Below are positions 1-9,367 of a DNA stretch of 64,000 nt, piece after piece. How positions within the stretch are numbered: the first letter of the stretch is position 1; each line of letters starts with the position of its first letter. Position numbers and translations under genes: made by a program. Source of the DNA: Ruegeria sp. YS9 (GTDB lineage Bacteria > Pseudomonadota > Alphaproteobacteria > Rhodobacterales > Rhodobacteraceae); the NCBI RefSeq assembly GCF_024628725.1, contig NZ_CP102409.1, positions 3,032,001 to 3,096,000 of the forward strand. The letters are read 5' to 3'. Under the pieces are notes generated by a model. The model was not told the DNA's origin, did not search any database, and saw only the letters and a program-made list of their open reading frames with translations.

Positions 1-748
1 CATGATGAATCTGGGCGACATTTTCGGCAAGGCCTTTGGCGGACGCACCGTCAAGAAACGCCTGACCGTCGCCGAAAGCTATGATTTGCTGATCGGGGAA
101 GAAGCCGACAAGCTGCTGGATGACGAAACCGTCACCCGCACCGCGCTGGAATCCGTCGAACAGAACGGCATCGTATTTCTGGATGAGATCGACAAGGTCT
201 GCGCCCGTTCCGATGCACGCGGCGGCGATGTCAGCCGGGAAGGGGTGCAACGCGACCTTCTGCCCTTGATCGAGGGAACCACAGTCAGCACCAAGCACGG
301 TCCGGTCAAAACGGACCATATCCTGTTCATCGCCTCGGGTGCGTTTCACATCGCCAAACCGTCGGATCTGTTGCCGGAATTGCAGGGGCGCCTGCCGATC
401 CGTGTCGAACTGCGCGCTCTGACCGAAGAAGACTTCGTGCGCATCCTGACCGAAACCGACAATGCCCTGACATTGCAATACACGGCGTTGATGGGCACCG
501 AGGACGTGACCGTCAGCTTTACCGAGGACGGCATCGCGGCATTGGCGAAGATCGCGGCTGACGTGAATCAGAGCATCGAAAACATCGGCGCGCGGCGGCT
601 CTATACGGTCATGGAACGGGTTTTCGAAGAACTGTCCTTCGCTGCACCGGACAAGGCCGGTACGAAAATCACCGTTGACGCACAATTCGTCAGTGACAAT
701 CTTGGAGAATTGACCAAGTCCTCTGATCTCAGCCGTTACGTTCTGTAA
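1..748 (+). CDS. hslU: ATP-dependent protease ATPase subunit HslU (5' end outside window)
   Basis: HslU (ClpY) is the AAA+ unfoldase that feeds proteins to the HslV peptidase in the cytoplasm. About 248 residues are visible against about 435 in the family, so the N-terminal Walker A half lies upstream; base 1 is the last base of an earlier codon. Visible marks are Walker [11 protein letters not shown], the following [15 protein letters not shown] segment, the sensor-type [15 protein letters not shown] and the family C-terminus LSRYVL, which inserts into HslV. hslV is expected just upstream but not seen. A weak hairpin with a T-run follows the stop. Confidence 0.97.
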   Translation, partial: MMNLGDIFGKAFGGRTVKKRLTVAESYDLLIGEEADKLLDDETVTRTALESVEQNGIVFLDEIDKVCARSDARGGDVSREGVQRDLLPLIEGTTVSTKHGPVKTDHILFIASGAFHIAKPSDLLPELQGRLPIRVELRALTEEDFVRILTETDNALTLQYTALMGTEDVTVSFTEDGIAALAKIAADVNQSIENIGARRLYTVMERVFEELSFAAPDKAGTKITVDAQFVSDNLGELTKSSDLSRYVL

Positions 749-749
749 C

Positions 750-766
750 ACGGCCAGCCGTTTTTT
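750..766 (+). terminator. weak intrinsic terminator after hslU
   Basis: A 4-bp stem ACGG/CCGT with loop CCAG is followed at once by a T-run. It sits two bases after the hslU stop and before the next gene. The stem is short, so this is only a possible terminator. Confidence 0.35.
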
Positions 767-846
767 GCCGTTGTTCTCGACTTGCCATGCTGGACGTTAG
801 GCAAGAATAGGATAGCGTGTCCACAATTCACCCAGAGGGTTGGCCC

Positions 847-1947
847 GTGCTGCGCTATTTCATCATTCTGCTCGTATCTCTTTCGCTGGGCGCCTGTGTT
901 GACCGGACGGTGTCCGAGGTCGTGCCAAGTGCCATGAATGTCGGCACACCCGAAACCATCTTCGCAAGCACGACCCGCGCGCGTGAGGCTGACGGATCTT
1001 ATGGATTCCGACGCGGTGAAACGCTCAAGTTTCTGGAAACGACTGTTTCGATTCCACCGACGCATACGCCGGGTACGCTCCGCTTCTCCTACGCGAATCC
1101 GAATCCACAGAAAGAGTTCGTTCTGGCTGATGTGACCGAGTTGGATGGACCGCAGGGGCTGCGCAAGCACCTGCGAGGACAGGATGACGTCACGATCTTC
1201 GTGCACGGCTACAATTCGACCCAGACCGAAACGATCTTCCGCGCGGCGCAGCTGACACATGACATCGGCCTCCCTGGATCAACGCTGGTGTATTCGTGGC
1301 CAAGCCGTGCGACGGGATATGGATACGCCTATGATCTGGACAGTATGCTGTTCGCCCGCGACGGGTTGGAACAGACCATCCGCGAGTTGAAAGCCATGGG
1401 TGTCAAACGCGTTATTCTGGTCGCGCATTCCATGGGCGGTGCGTTGGCGATGGAAATGATGCGACAAACCGAACTGCAAGAACCCGGCTGGGCCAACCGA
1501 AACATCGATGGGGTCGTGCTAATCTCGCCCGATCTGGATCTCGATCTGTTTCGCTCGCAGATGAAACGTATCGACAACCCACCCGATCCGTTCATCGTAA
1601 TGGTGTCCCAAAAGGACAAGATACTGAACATCTCGGGCCGCTTGCGTGGCACTGATGAGGGCCAGCGATTGGGGAACATCAGTTCGATCGACTCGCTCAA
1701 GGAATTTCCGATCAGTGTGATCGACACGACCGCTTTCAACAGCGACGCGGCATCCTCTCATTTCGTTGCCGCGACCTCCCCGGCTTTGTTGTCGATCCTC
1801 AACTCGTTGCGGCGTGTCAACAATACCTTCGGGCGGGAAGACCGACCGGCCATCGATATTCTGGTGCCACCTACCGAACGCAATCCAGATGGTGCTACTG
1901 AAATTGTTCTGACGGAAACCGGGCAGGCACAGGTCAGCTCTCCGTGA
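847..1947 (+). CDS. lipoprotein alpha/beta hydrolase (DUF900-type esterase)
   Basis: The protein of about 366 residues begins with a lipoprotein signal (LRYFIILLVSLSLGAC, lipobox LGAC), so it is probably anchored to a membrane facing the periplasm. The body is an alpha/beta hydrolase of the DUF900 type. It has the oxyanion-side motif FVHGYN, the nucleophile elbow AHSMGG and a late histidine in SSHF that could complete the triad. I chose the GTG at 847 over the one at 817 because AGAGGG lies 7 bases upstream of it and the signal peptide then starts immediately. The substrate is unknown. The MFS gene overlaps its stop by 4 bp, so the two are co-translated. Confidence 0.85.
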   Translation: MLRYFIILLVSLSLGACVDRTVSEVVPSAMNVGTPETIFASTTRAREADGSYGFRRGETLKFLETTVSIPPTHTPGTLRFSYANPNPQKEFVLADVTELDGPQGLRKHLRGQDDVTIFVHGYNSTQTETIFRAAQLTHDIGLPGSTLVYSWPSRATGYGYAYDLDSMLFARDGLEQTIRELKAMGVKRVILVAHSMGGALAMEMMRQTELQEPGWANRNIDGVVLISPDLDLDLFRSQMKRIDNPPDPFIVMVSQKDKILNISGRLRGTDEGQRLGNISSIDSLKEFPISVIDTTAFNSDAASSHFVAATSPALLSILNSLRRVNNTFGREDRPAIDILVPPTERNPDGATEIVLTETGQAQVSSP

Positions 1948-3164
1948 CGCGGTTCAAGCTGCGTCAGTATCTTCTGGACAATGCCACCTGGCTTGGCGCC
2001 GGCGTTCTTCTGACGTTTTTGTCCAGCTTCGGGCAGACCTTCTTCATCTCGATCTTTGCCGGTGAGATCCGCGCGGAATTCGGTCTCGGCCACGGTGCAT
2101 GGGGTGGGCTGTACACATTGGGCACAACCCTGTCGGCCATCGTGATGATCTGGGCCGGAGGGCTAACGGACATCTTTCGCGTCCGGGTGCTGGGTCCGGT
2201 GGTTCTGACCGGGTTGACCCTGGCCGCCCTTGCCATGGCGCTGAATACCTGGCTGCTACTGTTGCCGGTGGTGATTTTTCTGCTGCGCCTTCTCGGTCAG
2301 GGGATGAGCACGCATCTGGCCGCGGTCGCCATGGCGCGGTGGTTCACGGTCACGCGGGGCAAGGCGCTTTCCATTGCATCCATCGGCTATGCCATCGGTG
2401 AGGCCTTGCTGCCCCTGATCTTTGTTGCGGCCATGGTTTACATGGACTGGCGTTGGCTGTGGGTCGTCGCGGCGGGGATGACCGCCTTGGGAATTCCCGT
2501 GTTGATGCGACTGTTGCGCGAGGAACGAACACCGCAAAGCCTTGCCAGCAAATCCTCTGCCATTGGGATGCAGGGTCGCCATTGGAGCCGTCGCGACGCG
2601 CTGTTTGACCCCTTGTTCTGGTTCATGGTGCCCGCCGTGCTTGCGCCATCGGCATTCATTACCGCGTTTTTCTTCCATCAGGTCTATTTCGCTGAGGTCA
2701 AAGGCTGGCAGCATATTCAACTGGTCGCTTTGTTCCCGATCTTTACCGGAGTATCGCTGCTGTCGATGTTTGCTGCGGGCTGGGCATTGGACAAATGGGG
2801 CACTGCGCGCATCATGCCATACTATCAACTTCCGATGGCGGTTGGGTTCATGGTTTTGGGCATGACTGAATCAATCAGCGGCGCGACGGTTGGGTTGGTG
2901 TTTCTTGGCCTGACGGTCGGAGCAAACAGCACTTTGCCCAGCGCGTTCTGGGCAGAATTCTATGGGACCCGGCATATCGGCGCCATAAAGGCGTTGGCTG
3001 CGGCTGTCATGGTACTGGGGTCAGCCATCGGCCCCGGTCTGACCGGCGTTCTGATTGACCTTGGTTTCTCGCTGAGCATTCAGTTTTTCTGGATAGGCCT
3101 GTTTTTCGTGCTGGTATGCGCCTTGGTTTGGGTCGGTATTTCCCGCGCCCGCCGCGACCTTTAG
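1944..3164 (+). CDS. major facilitator superfamily transporter
   Basis: A 406-residue inner-membrane protein with about 12 hydrophobic segments and the two-bundle look of MFS carriers. Features include GLTDIFRVRVLG after the second helix (MFS motif A position) and a basic central loop (MRLLREERTPQSLASK) between the halves. It starts with GTG in a GTGA overlap with the hydrolase, so it is expressed with it. The substrate cannot be read from the sequence; it resembles monocarboxylate or unknown-substrate carriers. Its stop overlaps the end of the convergent Smr gene by 4 bp. Confidence 0.9.
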   Translation: MTRFKLRQYLLDNATWLGAGVLLTFLSSFGQTFFISIFAGEIRAEFGLGHGAWGGLYTLGTTLSAIVMIWAGGLTDIFRVRVLGPVVLTGLTLAALAMALNTWLLLLPVVIFLLRLLGQGMSTHLAAVAMARWFTVTRGKALSIASIGYAIGEALLPLIFVAAMVYMDWRWLWVVAAGMTALGIPVLMRLLREERTPQSLASKSSAIGMQGRHWSRRDALFDPLFWFMVPAVLAPSAFITAFFFHQVYFAEVKGWQHIQLVALFPIFTGVSLLSMFAAGWALDKWGTARIMPYYQLPMAVGFMVLGMTESISGATVGLVFLGLTVGANSTLPSAFWAEFYGTRHIGAIKALAAAVMVLGSAIGPGLTGVLIDLGFSLSIQFFWIGLFFVLVCALVWVGISRARRDL

Positions 3165-3748
3165 CGCGCGCGCCTGAGATATACGTAATACGCCCCGTCT
3201 CCGCCGTGGCTTATATGAGCCGGCGTGACCTGCAACACCGCCTGCGCCAGCGGTGGGATCGACAACCAGTGAGGAACCTGATTTCGCAGAACACCGCGCG
3301 GCGTCGGAATCGGACCGGGCTCGTCCCGATCCTTGCCTTTGCCGGTCACGACCAAAACCAGACGCTTTCCCTGTGCCTGCGCGCTCAGGATAAATCGGAT
3401 CAGCGCCGGATGGGCCGAAGCGACCCGCATACCGTGCAGATCCAGCTTGCCTTCGGGTTTCAGCTTGCCGCGCTTCATCCGGCCAAAGGCCTTGTTGTCC
3501 ATCTGAACCGGTGCATTGCGCAGCGCATCCGTCACCGAAGGTTTCAGATCATTCGGTTTCGGTTTCGACTGAAAGGTCTGTCCAAGTTCGAATGCCTGAA
3601 AACGCGGTTTCGGGGTTTTCTTGGGCTTGGGTTTCGGCAAAGAGGTCGGATGGACCGTCTGCGGGATTTCCGGGTGCAGCCTCTCGGCCTGTTTGGCGAC
3701 CTTGCGCCACAGCTCGATCTCTTCGTTTGTCAGTTTGCGCCGGGTCAT
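3161..3748 (-). CDS. Smr (MutS2 C-terminal type) domain protein
   Basis: A 195-residue protein whose second half is a stand-alone Smr domain, a predicted nuclease or nucleic-acid-binding fold. The hallmark is LDLHGMRVASAH followed by VLVVTGKG and the C-terminal HGGDGAYYVYLR. The N-terminal third is basic and proline/lysine rich (LPKPKPKKTPKPRF) and probably disordered. Stand-alone Smr proteins of this kind are common in alphaproteobacteria and their role is poorly defined. The start overlaps the mltA stop by 1 bp, making it the last gene of the Tim44-mltA-smr operon. Confidence 0.9.
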   Translation of the reverse strand: MTRRKLTNEEIELWRKVAKQAERLHPEIPQTVHPTSLPKPKPKKTPKPRFQAFELGQTFQSKPKPNDLKPSVTDALRNAPVQMDNKAFGRMKRGKLKPEGKLDLHGMRVASAHPALIRFILSAQAQGKRLVLVVTGKGKDRDEPGPIPTPRGVLRNQVPHWLSIPPLAQAVLQVTPAHISHGGDGAYYVYLRRAR

Positions 3749-4788
3749 CAGAATTCATCCGGCAGCAGGGCATAGGCACGCTGGATGGGCAGCAACAGCA
3801 CCATCCGGCCCGGATCCTTCAGTTTGCCCGCGGCCTGACCGGCTTCGTCCCCCGTTCCGAAAAAGATATCAGCCCGTTGCGCGCCTTTGATGGCCGCACC
3901 TGTATCCTGCGCGATCATCAGGCGGCGGATCGATTCCTTGCCGTCCTTTTCCACCCAAACCGGCGCACCCAGCGGGGTATAGGCCGGATCGACCGCGATG
4001 CTGCGCATGGTCGTTATGGATCGGTTCATGGCACCCAGCGGTCCAAGCTCGGGCGCGACACGCGAAACTTCGCGGAAAAACACGTATGAGGGGTTGTGGA
4101 GCAGCAATTCCGCACCGGCCTCGGGGTTCTTGCGCACCCAGGCGCGGATCATCTGCGCGCTGACCTCATGCGCGCCAAGAACACCGCGCCGCACCAGTTC
4201 CACGCCAATTGACCTGTAGGGATGCCCGTTCGCACCACCATACCCGACGCGCAAAGCCCCCCCATCCGGCAATCGAACACGACCCGAACCCTGGATTTGC
4301 AAGAAAAACAACTCTACGGGGTCATCGACCCAGGCAATCTCAAGCCCGCGGCCCTGCATGACATCACTGGTCAGGATTTCTCGCCGGCTCAGCCAGGCCC
4401 CCTCAGCGCGGGCCTCGGGCGGCATTTTGTAGATGGGGTACCTGAAACGATCCGTCCGGGTACGCGCACCATCAAGTTCGGGTTCGAAATACCCCGTGAA
4501 CAGGGCATCCTCACCATCCTCGACCAGAACAGGGCGAAAAAAGAGCTCAAAGAACGACCGTGCCGCTTCGGCATCGTAGGTTCTTGCCACACCGCACAGG
4601 GCCCGCCAATCGGGATCTTTCAGATCACCGCAGGTGTTCAGAAAAACCGAAAGGGCTGCACCGTGGTCATCCTCGGCCCAGCCATGCAGATCATCGAACG
4701 ACAGAATGGATCGCGTTGCCTCGGCTCCGGCAGCGCTGGCAGCGGTCATTGCACCCACCAGTAAAAGCGACCGGAGCGTGGCAATCAT
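3748..4788 (-). CDS. mltA: membrane-bound lytic murein transglycosylase A
   Basis: MltA cleaves peptidoglycan glycan strands to 1,6-anhydromuropeptides in the periplasm. The 346-residue product has an N-terminal Sec signal (LLLVGAMTAASAAGAEA) without an obvious lipobox. The MltA domain is marked by GYFEPELDGARTRTDRFRYP, FFLQIQGSGRVRLPDG, and the 3D-like end QDTGAAIKGAQRADIFFG with its conserved aspartates. The start overlaps the stop of the Tim44-like gene by 4 bp (ATGA). Confidence 0.95.
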   Translation of the reverse strand: MIATLRSLLLVGAMTAASAAGAEATRSILSFDDLHGWAEDDHGAALSVFLNTCGDLKDPDWRALCGVARTYDAEAARSFFELFFRPVLVEDGEDALFTGYFEPELDGARTRTDRFRYPIYKMPPEARAEGAWLSRREILTSDVMQGRGLEIAWVDDPVELFFLQIQGSGRVRLPDGGALRVGYGGANGHPYRSIGVELVRRGVLGAHEVSAQMIRAWVRKNPEAGAELLLHNPSYVFFREVSRVAPELGPLGAMNRSITTMRSIAVDPAYTPLGAPVWVEKDGKESIRRLMIAQDTGAAIKGAQRADIFFGTGDEAGQAAGKLKDPGRMVLLLPIQRAYALLPDEF

Positions 4789-5444
4789 GCGTCCGTGGCA
4801 ACAAGCAGCCAGTTCGGATCGTCCTTGCCCATCACACGGGCAAAGGTCCAGCTGTCCTTTTGGCGTTTCACGGTATTGGGGCTGCCTTCGACGATATCGC
4901 CACCGCGATCCCGCACGACCGATGTCAGTTCACCCACGAATTTCATGGTGATTTCGGCCTGATTGGTATCCTTGTCGAACTTCACATCCGTCAGGGTCGT
5001 CTCTCGGACACCGATAAACTCGGCCTCGATCGTCAGGCCCTGATCTTCTCGTGCGGCGACGCCCGCAACGAAGGATTCAAAAACTTCTTCCGACAGGAAC
5101 GGTTGGATCTCGTCCAGGTTTCCCTTTTCATACCCCATCAGGATCATTTCATAGGCACCGCGCGCACCCTGAACAAACTCGGTGACGGAAAAACTGGGTT
5201 CAACCCGTTTCATCGCCGCCAGCGTCTGTGCCAGCTCGCTGTCTTCCGGGACATGGTCTGTGATGTCATGATCCGGGCCGCCTTCGATCACTTCGAAATC
5301 GCGGCGCGACTTATGCGCTTCGGGCTGCTGCTGCACAGGCGGTTTTTCAAAACCTTCACGCGTGCCCAACACGCTCTTGAGGCGCAGGATCAGGAAAACG
5401 GCAATTCCGGCCAGGACCAGCAACTGGATCATGGGTTCGTTCAT
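4785..5444 (-). CDS. Tim44/TimA-family protein
   Basis: A 219-residue protein with one N-terminal membrane helix (IQLLVLAGIAVFLILRL), a charged linker and a C-terminal Tim44-like domain (about residues 85-215: FVQGARGAYEMILMGYEKGN, LVATDA end). Bacterial homologues of mitochondrial Tim44 occur throughout alphaproteobacteria near secB and mltA, and are thought to act at the inner membrane. AGAGGA precedes the ATG. It heads the operon with mltA and smr and is divergent from fxsA, with about 108 bp between the starts for both promoters. Confidence 0.9.
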   Translation of the reverse strand: MNEPMIQLLVLAGIAVFLILRLKSVLGTREGFEKPPVQQQPEAHKSRRDFEVIEGGPDHDITDHVPEDSELAQTLAAMKRVEPSFSVTEFVQGARGAYEMILMGYEKGNLDEIQPFLSEEVFESFVAGVAAREDQGLTIEAEFIGVRETTLTDVKFDKDTNQAEITMKFVGELTSVVRDRGGDIVEGSPNTVKRQKDSWTFARVMGKDDPNWLLVATDA

Positions 5445-5552
5445 TTCATCCTCTTTTCAGAACCGCGGCTTTGTATACGCGGCCTCATGCCACTATGTAG
5501 GTGACCGTAGGTGGCAAGTCCACAGCCCGGCCTAAGGGAAAGGATAACGCAA

Positions 5553-6053
5553 ATGTATCTGTTCTTGGCATTTTTGTTGGTGCCCATCATCGAGATTGCG
5601 CTGTTTATTCAGGTTGGCGGGTTGATCGGCTTGTGGCCAACCCTTGCCATCGTAGTACTGACGGCGGTTTTGGGCACTGTTTTGGTGCGGACACAAGGTC
5701 GCATGGCGTTGGGAAACCTGCAACGGTCGTTTGCCGAACTGGCCGACCCGACCGAGCCGCTGGCGCATGGTGCGATGATCCTGTTGTCGGGTGCTTTGTT
5801 GCTTACACCGGGATTTTTCACTGATGCCATTGGATTTGCGTTGCTTGTTCCGGGCGTACGGGTTGCGGTTTTCAGGTACCTCAGATCGAAAGTCACCGTT
5901 ACCCAGTTTCAGATGGGTCAGGGCCCCGGTTTTCGGTCACGGGAAAATCCGTTCGATCAGGGTGACATCATAGACGGCGACTTTACCGAGGTCCGCCCGA
6001 AAAATGATCCGTCAAAGCCGTCTAAATGGGTGGAAGGCCCCCACCGGCATTGA
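5553..6053 (+). CDS. fxsA: FxsA family cytoplasmic membrane protein
   Basis: A 166-residue protein with the FxsA domain in the first 130 residues. It opens with MYLFLAFLLVPIIEIALFIQ, then has two more hydrophobic segments and the family segment GALLLTPGFFTDAIGFALLVP. The C-terminus is hydrophilic. FxsA in E. coli reduces F exclusion of phage T7; the general role is unknown. I chose ATG 5553 because AAAGGA stands before it and it begins at the conserved family start; an upstream in-frame ATG at 5511 would add 14 unlikely residues. Confidence 0.9.
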   Translation: MYLFLAFLLVPIIEIALFIQVGGLIGLWPTLAIVVLTAVLGTVLVRTQGRMALGNLQRSFAELADPTEPLAHGAMILLSGALLLTPGFFTDAIGFALLVPGVRVAVFRYLRSKVTVTQFQMGQGPGFRSRENPFDQGDIIDGDFTEVRPKNDPSKPSKWVEGPHRH

Positions 6054-6107
6054 GGTGCCGCGCCCAACTTGATAAGCAGTGGCGAATTTCATTTTTGGAG
6101 TAGATCC

Positions 6108-6608
6108 ATGGCCGAAGAAAAAGCTGCAGAAAACACTGCGGCCAAAGCCGCCCCGCAAGTTCAGATGCGTGTTCTGGGGCAGTTCATCCGCGACATGTCC
6201 TTTGAAAACGTGATGGCCCAGAAGGGTGTTTCCGGTGACGTACAGCCCGAAATAGCGGTTCAGGTGAATCTGGACGCCAAGAAACGCCCGACAGACCACC
6301 AGTTCGAAGTGTCGATCAAGCTGAACCTGACATCCAAAGCCAAAGGTTTGGAAGACGTTCTGTTCCTGTGTGAGCTGGACTATTGCGGCCTGTTCCATGT
6401 GGAAGGTGTGCCGGAAGACCAGCTGCACCCGTTCCTGATGATCGAATGCCCGCGAATGCTGTTCCCGTTCCTGCGCCGCATCGTCAGCGACATCACCCGT
6501 GACGGCGGTTTCCCACCGGTGAATCTGGACAATATCGATTTCGTCGCCCTGTATCGCAACGAATTGATGCGTCGTCAGGCCGAACAGTCCCAGAAGACAG
6601 ACGCCTGA
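6108..6608 (+). CDS. secB: protein-export chaperone SecB
   Basis: SecB is a tetrameric cytoplasmic chaperone that holds preproteins unfolded and hands them to SecA. The 166-residue protein has the family core throughout: QMRVLGQFIRDMSFEN, FEVSIKLNL, LCELDYCGLFHVEG, IECPRMLFPFLRRIV and FPPVNLDNIDFVALYR. GGAG lies 9 bases before ATG 6108. It follows fxsA by 54 bp and converges with dnaQ. Confidence 0.97.
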   Translation: MAEEKAAENTAAKAAPQVQMRVLGQFIRDMSFENVMAQKGVSGDVQPEIAVQVNLDAKKRPTDHQFEVSIKLNLTSKAKGLEDVLFLCELDYCGLFHVEGVPEDQLHPFLMIECPRMLFPFLRRIVSDITRDGGFPPVNLDNIDFVALYRNELMRRQAEQSQKTDA

Positions 6609-6637
6609 GGTTTTGGCCCGTACCTGACGGGTTCAGG
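6604..6637. terminator. nested hairpin between convergent secB and dnaQ
   Basis: CCTGA/TCAGG (outer) and CCCGT/ACGGG (inner) can pair around ACCTG in the 24-bp gap between the secB stop and the dnaQ stop. The position suits a bidirectional terminator. There is no clear T-run, so support is modest. Confidence 0.35.
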
Positions 6638-7355
6638 GGCGGGTCCACAGGGCATTGTCGCCCAGTTTTTCGATGAACGCGTCATGTGCCGCGCGTTCAT
6701 CCTCGGTAATACGAGACGGCAGCGGCGTGGCTCGTGGTGCCGGTCGCCAATCATCGCCGCCGCCTGCCACGGATGATGCAGATGTCGACAGTCCAAAATC
6801 GGGCTGTCGTCCTCCGATCAGCTCAAGATAAACCTCGGCCAGAATTTCAGAGTCGAGCAACGCGCCGTGCAGAACACGGTTCGAGTTGTCGATATTGAAG
6901 CGACGGCAAAGCGCATCCAGTGAAGCCGGAGAGCCGGGGAACCGTTTGCGCGCAATCGCCAGCGTATCCAGCGCCTGTTCCATCGGGATGAGCGGGGCAC
7001 CCATCCATTTCAGTTCGGCATTCAGGAACTTCATGTCGAAAGATGCATTGTGGATCACCAGCCGCGCATCGCCGACGAATTCGCGAAAAGCGTGTCCGAT
7101 CTTGGCAAAAACCGGTTTGTCTTTCAGCGTCACTTCGCCTTTTTCCGGCGGACGCGGGTTTTCCAACAGGTCCGGGCCGATGCCATGCACGCCAAATGCC
7201 TCTTCCGGCATCGAACGTTCAGGGTTGATGTAAACGTGATACGTCTCACCCGTTGCGACGTGGTTCCACAGTTCAACCGCGCCGATTTCCACGATCCGAT
7301 CGCCGCTTTCGGGATCGAAACCCGTGGTTTCGGTGTCGAGTACAATTTCACGCAT
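6633..7355 (-). CDS. dnaQ: DNA polymerase III epsilon subunit (3'-5' exonuclease)
   Basis: The proofreading subunit of the replicative polymerase. From the ATG at 7355 it is 240 residues. The three exonuclease motifs are plain: ExoI LDTETTGFDP, ExoII HNASFDMKFLNAEL, and ExoIII LHGALLDSEILAEVY with the HxAxxD spacing of DEDDh enzymes. The chosen start gives MREIVLDTETTG as in the family and overlaps the coaE stop by 8 bp. It is the last gene of the maf-aroE-coaE-dnaQ operon. Confidence 0.97.
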   Translation of the reverse strand: MREIVLDTETTGFDPESGDRIVEIGAVELWNHVATGETYHVYINPERSMPEEAFGVHGIGPDLLENPRPPEKGEVTLKDKPVFAKIGHAFREFVGDARLVIHNASFDMKFLNAELKWMGAPLIPMEQALDTLAIARKRFPGSPASLDALCRRFNIDNSNRVLHGALLDSEILAEVYLELIGGRQPDFGLSTSASSVAGGGDDWRPAPRATPLPSRITEDERAAHDAFIEKLGDNALWTRP

Positions 7356-7941
7356 CTGCCATCCCCGCCCGTATCTGCCTGACCACATCCTGCACCTGCG
7401 CGCGGGCGTGGTCCAGAGAGTCGGTCACGATGACGTAATCCGACCGCGCGCATTTTTCTTCATTCGGCATCTGCTTGGCGCGGATTTGCTCAAACTGCGC
7501 CTCGGTCATTGTGCCCCGTTCCATGACACGCCGCTTTTGCTCGTCGGCCGGGATCGAAACACACGCCACCGCGTCCATCGCCGCGTCACCGCCCGTTTCA
7601 AACAAAAGCGGAATATCGAACACCAGGATGTCGTGTGTCGCGGTTTCACGAAATGCTGCGCGGTCAGCAGCGACCAGAGGGTGAACGATGGCTTCGATGG
7701 CCTTCAGCGCAGCGGGATCGGCGGCAATAATCTGTTTCAGTGCCTCCCGGTTGACCGCACCGTCCTGTATGGCCGCCGGAAACAGTCGTTCCATGGGGCC
7801 AACGGCCGCGCCCCCCCTGGAATACAGGCGATGCACCGCCGCATCCGCATCCCACAGGGCACAGCCTTCTTCGACGAACATCTGCGCCGTTGTGCTTTTC
7901 CCCATGCCGATGGAACCGGTCAGGCCTAGCGCGAAACTCAT
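7348..7941 (-). CDS. coaE: dephospho-CoA kinase
   Basis: Catalyses ATP-dependent phosphorylation of dephospho-CoA, the last step of coenzyme A synthesis. The 197-residue protein starts with LGLTGSIGMGKSTTA (Walker A), followed by DADAAVHRLY and DIPLLFETG, both typical of CoaE. The start overlaps the aroE stop by 4 bp. maf-aroE-coaE-dnaQ is a known alphaproteobacterial gene order beside the origin. Confidence 0.97.
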   Translation of the reverse strand: MSFALGLTGSIGMGKSTTAQMFVEEGCALWDADAAVHRLYSRGGAAVGPMERLFPAAIQDGAVNREALKQIIAADPAALKAIEAIVHPLVAADRAAFRETATHDILVFDIPLLFETGGDAAMDAVACVSIPADEQKRRVMERGTMTEAQFEQIRAKQMPNEEKCARSDYVIVTDSLDHARAQVQDVVRQIRAGMADA

Positions 7942-8771
7942 GCCAAGGCCGCCGCACGCGCATCAGCATCAACTTCGGGGCGCACACCGAACCAGCGTTC
8001 GAAACCGGGTACCGCCTGGTGCAACAACATGCCCAGCCCATCGACTGCGGTGCATCCTGCCTGTTCTGCGGTTTGCAACAGGCGGGTTTTCAAAGGCGCA
8101 TAAACCAGATCCGTTACCACGGCACCGGGCTGCAACCCATCGAGTGGAACCCGCAATTCCGGTTGACCCTGCATGCCCAACGAGGTGGTGTTCACCACGA
8201 GCTCTGCGTTTTCGATGACATTTCCGGCCTGAACCCAATCCACCACGCGGATACGTTGGCCGAATTCCTCTTTCAGATGATCCGCACGGGCGCGGGTTCG
8301 GTTGGTCAGCAGGATTTCCGGGACACCCGCGTCAGACAATGCCTGCAACACGGCGCGCGCGGCCCCTCCGGCCCCGAAGACAACAGCCGGCCCGTCCTTT
8401 GCATTCCAGTCCGGTGCACCGGTGCGAAGATTCTCCATGAACCCGTACCCGTCAGTGTTATCCGCGTGGATCGAGCCATCTTCACGAAAGACCAGAGTGT
8501 TCGCAGCACCTATCACCGTCGCACGGTCAGACGCATGATCCGCGATCTTCAAGGCGGCTTCCTTGTGGGGAACGGTCACATTGGCGCCGACAAAACCCGC
8601 CTTGGGCAGGGTGCGCAGCACGGCTTCCAGATCGGCGGGTGCCACATCCATCGGGATGTAATGACCGGCAAGACCGTATGTCTTCAGCCAATGACCATGC
8701 AGTTTGGGGGATCGTGAGTGACCAATGGGATGTCCAATCACACCGGCCAAAGGAACCCGATAGTCCGTCAT
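7938..8771 (-). CDS. aroE: shikimate dehydrogenase (NADP+)
   Basis: Reduces 3-dehydroshikimate to shikimate in aromatic amino-acid synthesis. The 277-residue protein has the substrate site GHPIGHSRSPKLHG, catalytic NVTVPHKEAAL (lysine), GAANTLV, NTDGYGF and the NADP loop FGAGGAARAVLQAL. The start overlaps the maf stop by 4 bp. Confidence 0.97.
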   Translation of the reverse strand: MTDYRVPLAGVIGHPIGHSRSPKLHGHWLKTYGLAGHYIPMDVAPADLEAVLRTLPKAGFVGANVTVPHKEAALKIADHASDRATVIGAANTLVFREDGSIHADNTDGYGFMENLRTGAPDWNAKDGPAVVFGAGGAARAVLQALSDAGVPEILLTNRTRARADHLKEEFGQRIRVVDWVQAGNVIENAELVVNTTSLGMQGQPELRVPLDGLQPGAVVTDLVYAPLKTRLLQTAEQAGCTAVDGLGMLLHQAVPGFERWFGVRPEVDADARAAALA

Positions 8772-9367
8772 TGATCGATTACCCCTTTGACAGCCAGAAA
8801 GTTGAGCAGCTCCAACAGGGGCATACCCAAAACGTTAAAATAGTCGCCGTCAATGGTGGCGAACAGGCGGACACCTTCTTCCTCCAGCTTGTAGGCTCCG
8901 ACGGCATGCCGGATACTGTCCCAGTTTCGCGCCACATAGTCTTTCAGATAGGCGTCGGAACTGGCCCGCATCCGCAACCGCACCTGCCCTACATGCCGCC
9001 AGATCGGCTCTCCATTCTGATAGATCACGGCCGCGGACAAAAGCATGTGCCGCTTGCCTCGCATGGCTTTCAGCTGGGCCAACGCCTGTTCGGGGGTTTC
9101 CGGCTTTGATATCAGCTGACCGTCAAAGTCCAGAACCTGATCACATCCCAGAACCATGGATCCGGGGTTTTTGTCGCTGACCTTCCGTGCCTTCATTTCT
9201 GCGAGTGTATCGGCAATGTCCCGTGGAGATGCGTTTTCAGCCAGCAGGGCGCGTTTGGCCGTCTCTTCATCCACGCGCGCGGTTTGAACCACAAACGGTA
9301 CGCCTGCATTTTCAAGCAGCTGCGCGCGAATGGCGGACCCGGAAGCAAGAAGAATGGGGACAGACAT
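8768..9367 (-). CDS. maf: Maf family nucleoside triphosphate pyrophosphatase
   Basis: Maf proteins hydrolyse non-canonical or modified nucleoside triphosphates and have been linked to septum control. The 199-residue product opens with PILLASGSAIRAQLLENAGV (the Maf substrate loop) and has the conserved aspartate segment LGCDQVLDFDGQLISKPE. The ATG lies at the very edge of the AT-rich candidate origin; a DnaA-like 9-mer at 9367-9375 touches its start codon. First gene of the leftward operon. Confidence 0.93.
   Translation of the reverse strand: MSVPILLASGSAIRAQLLENAGVPFVVQTARVDEETAKRALLAENASPRDIADTLAEMKARKVSDKNPGSMVLGCDQVLDFDGQLISKPETPEQALAQLKAMRGKRHMLLSAAVIYQNGEPIWRHVGQVRLRMRASSDAYLKDYVARNWDSIRHAVGAYKLEEEGVRLFATIDGDYFNVLGMPLLELLNFLAVKGVIDQ

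Noticed and set aside
4560..5504. 314-codon frame antisense to mltA and the Tim44-like gene
   Set aside because: Both real genes on the other strand have clear domains; this frame has none.
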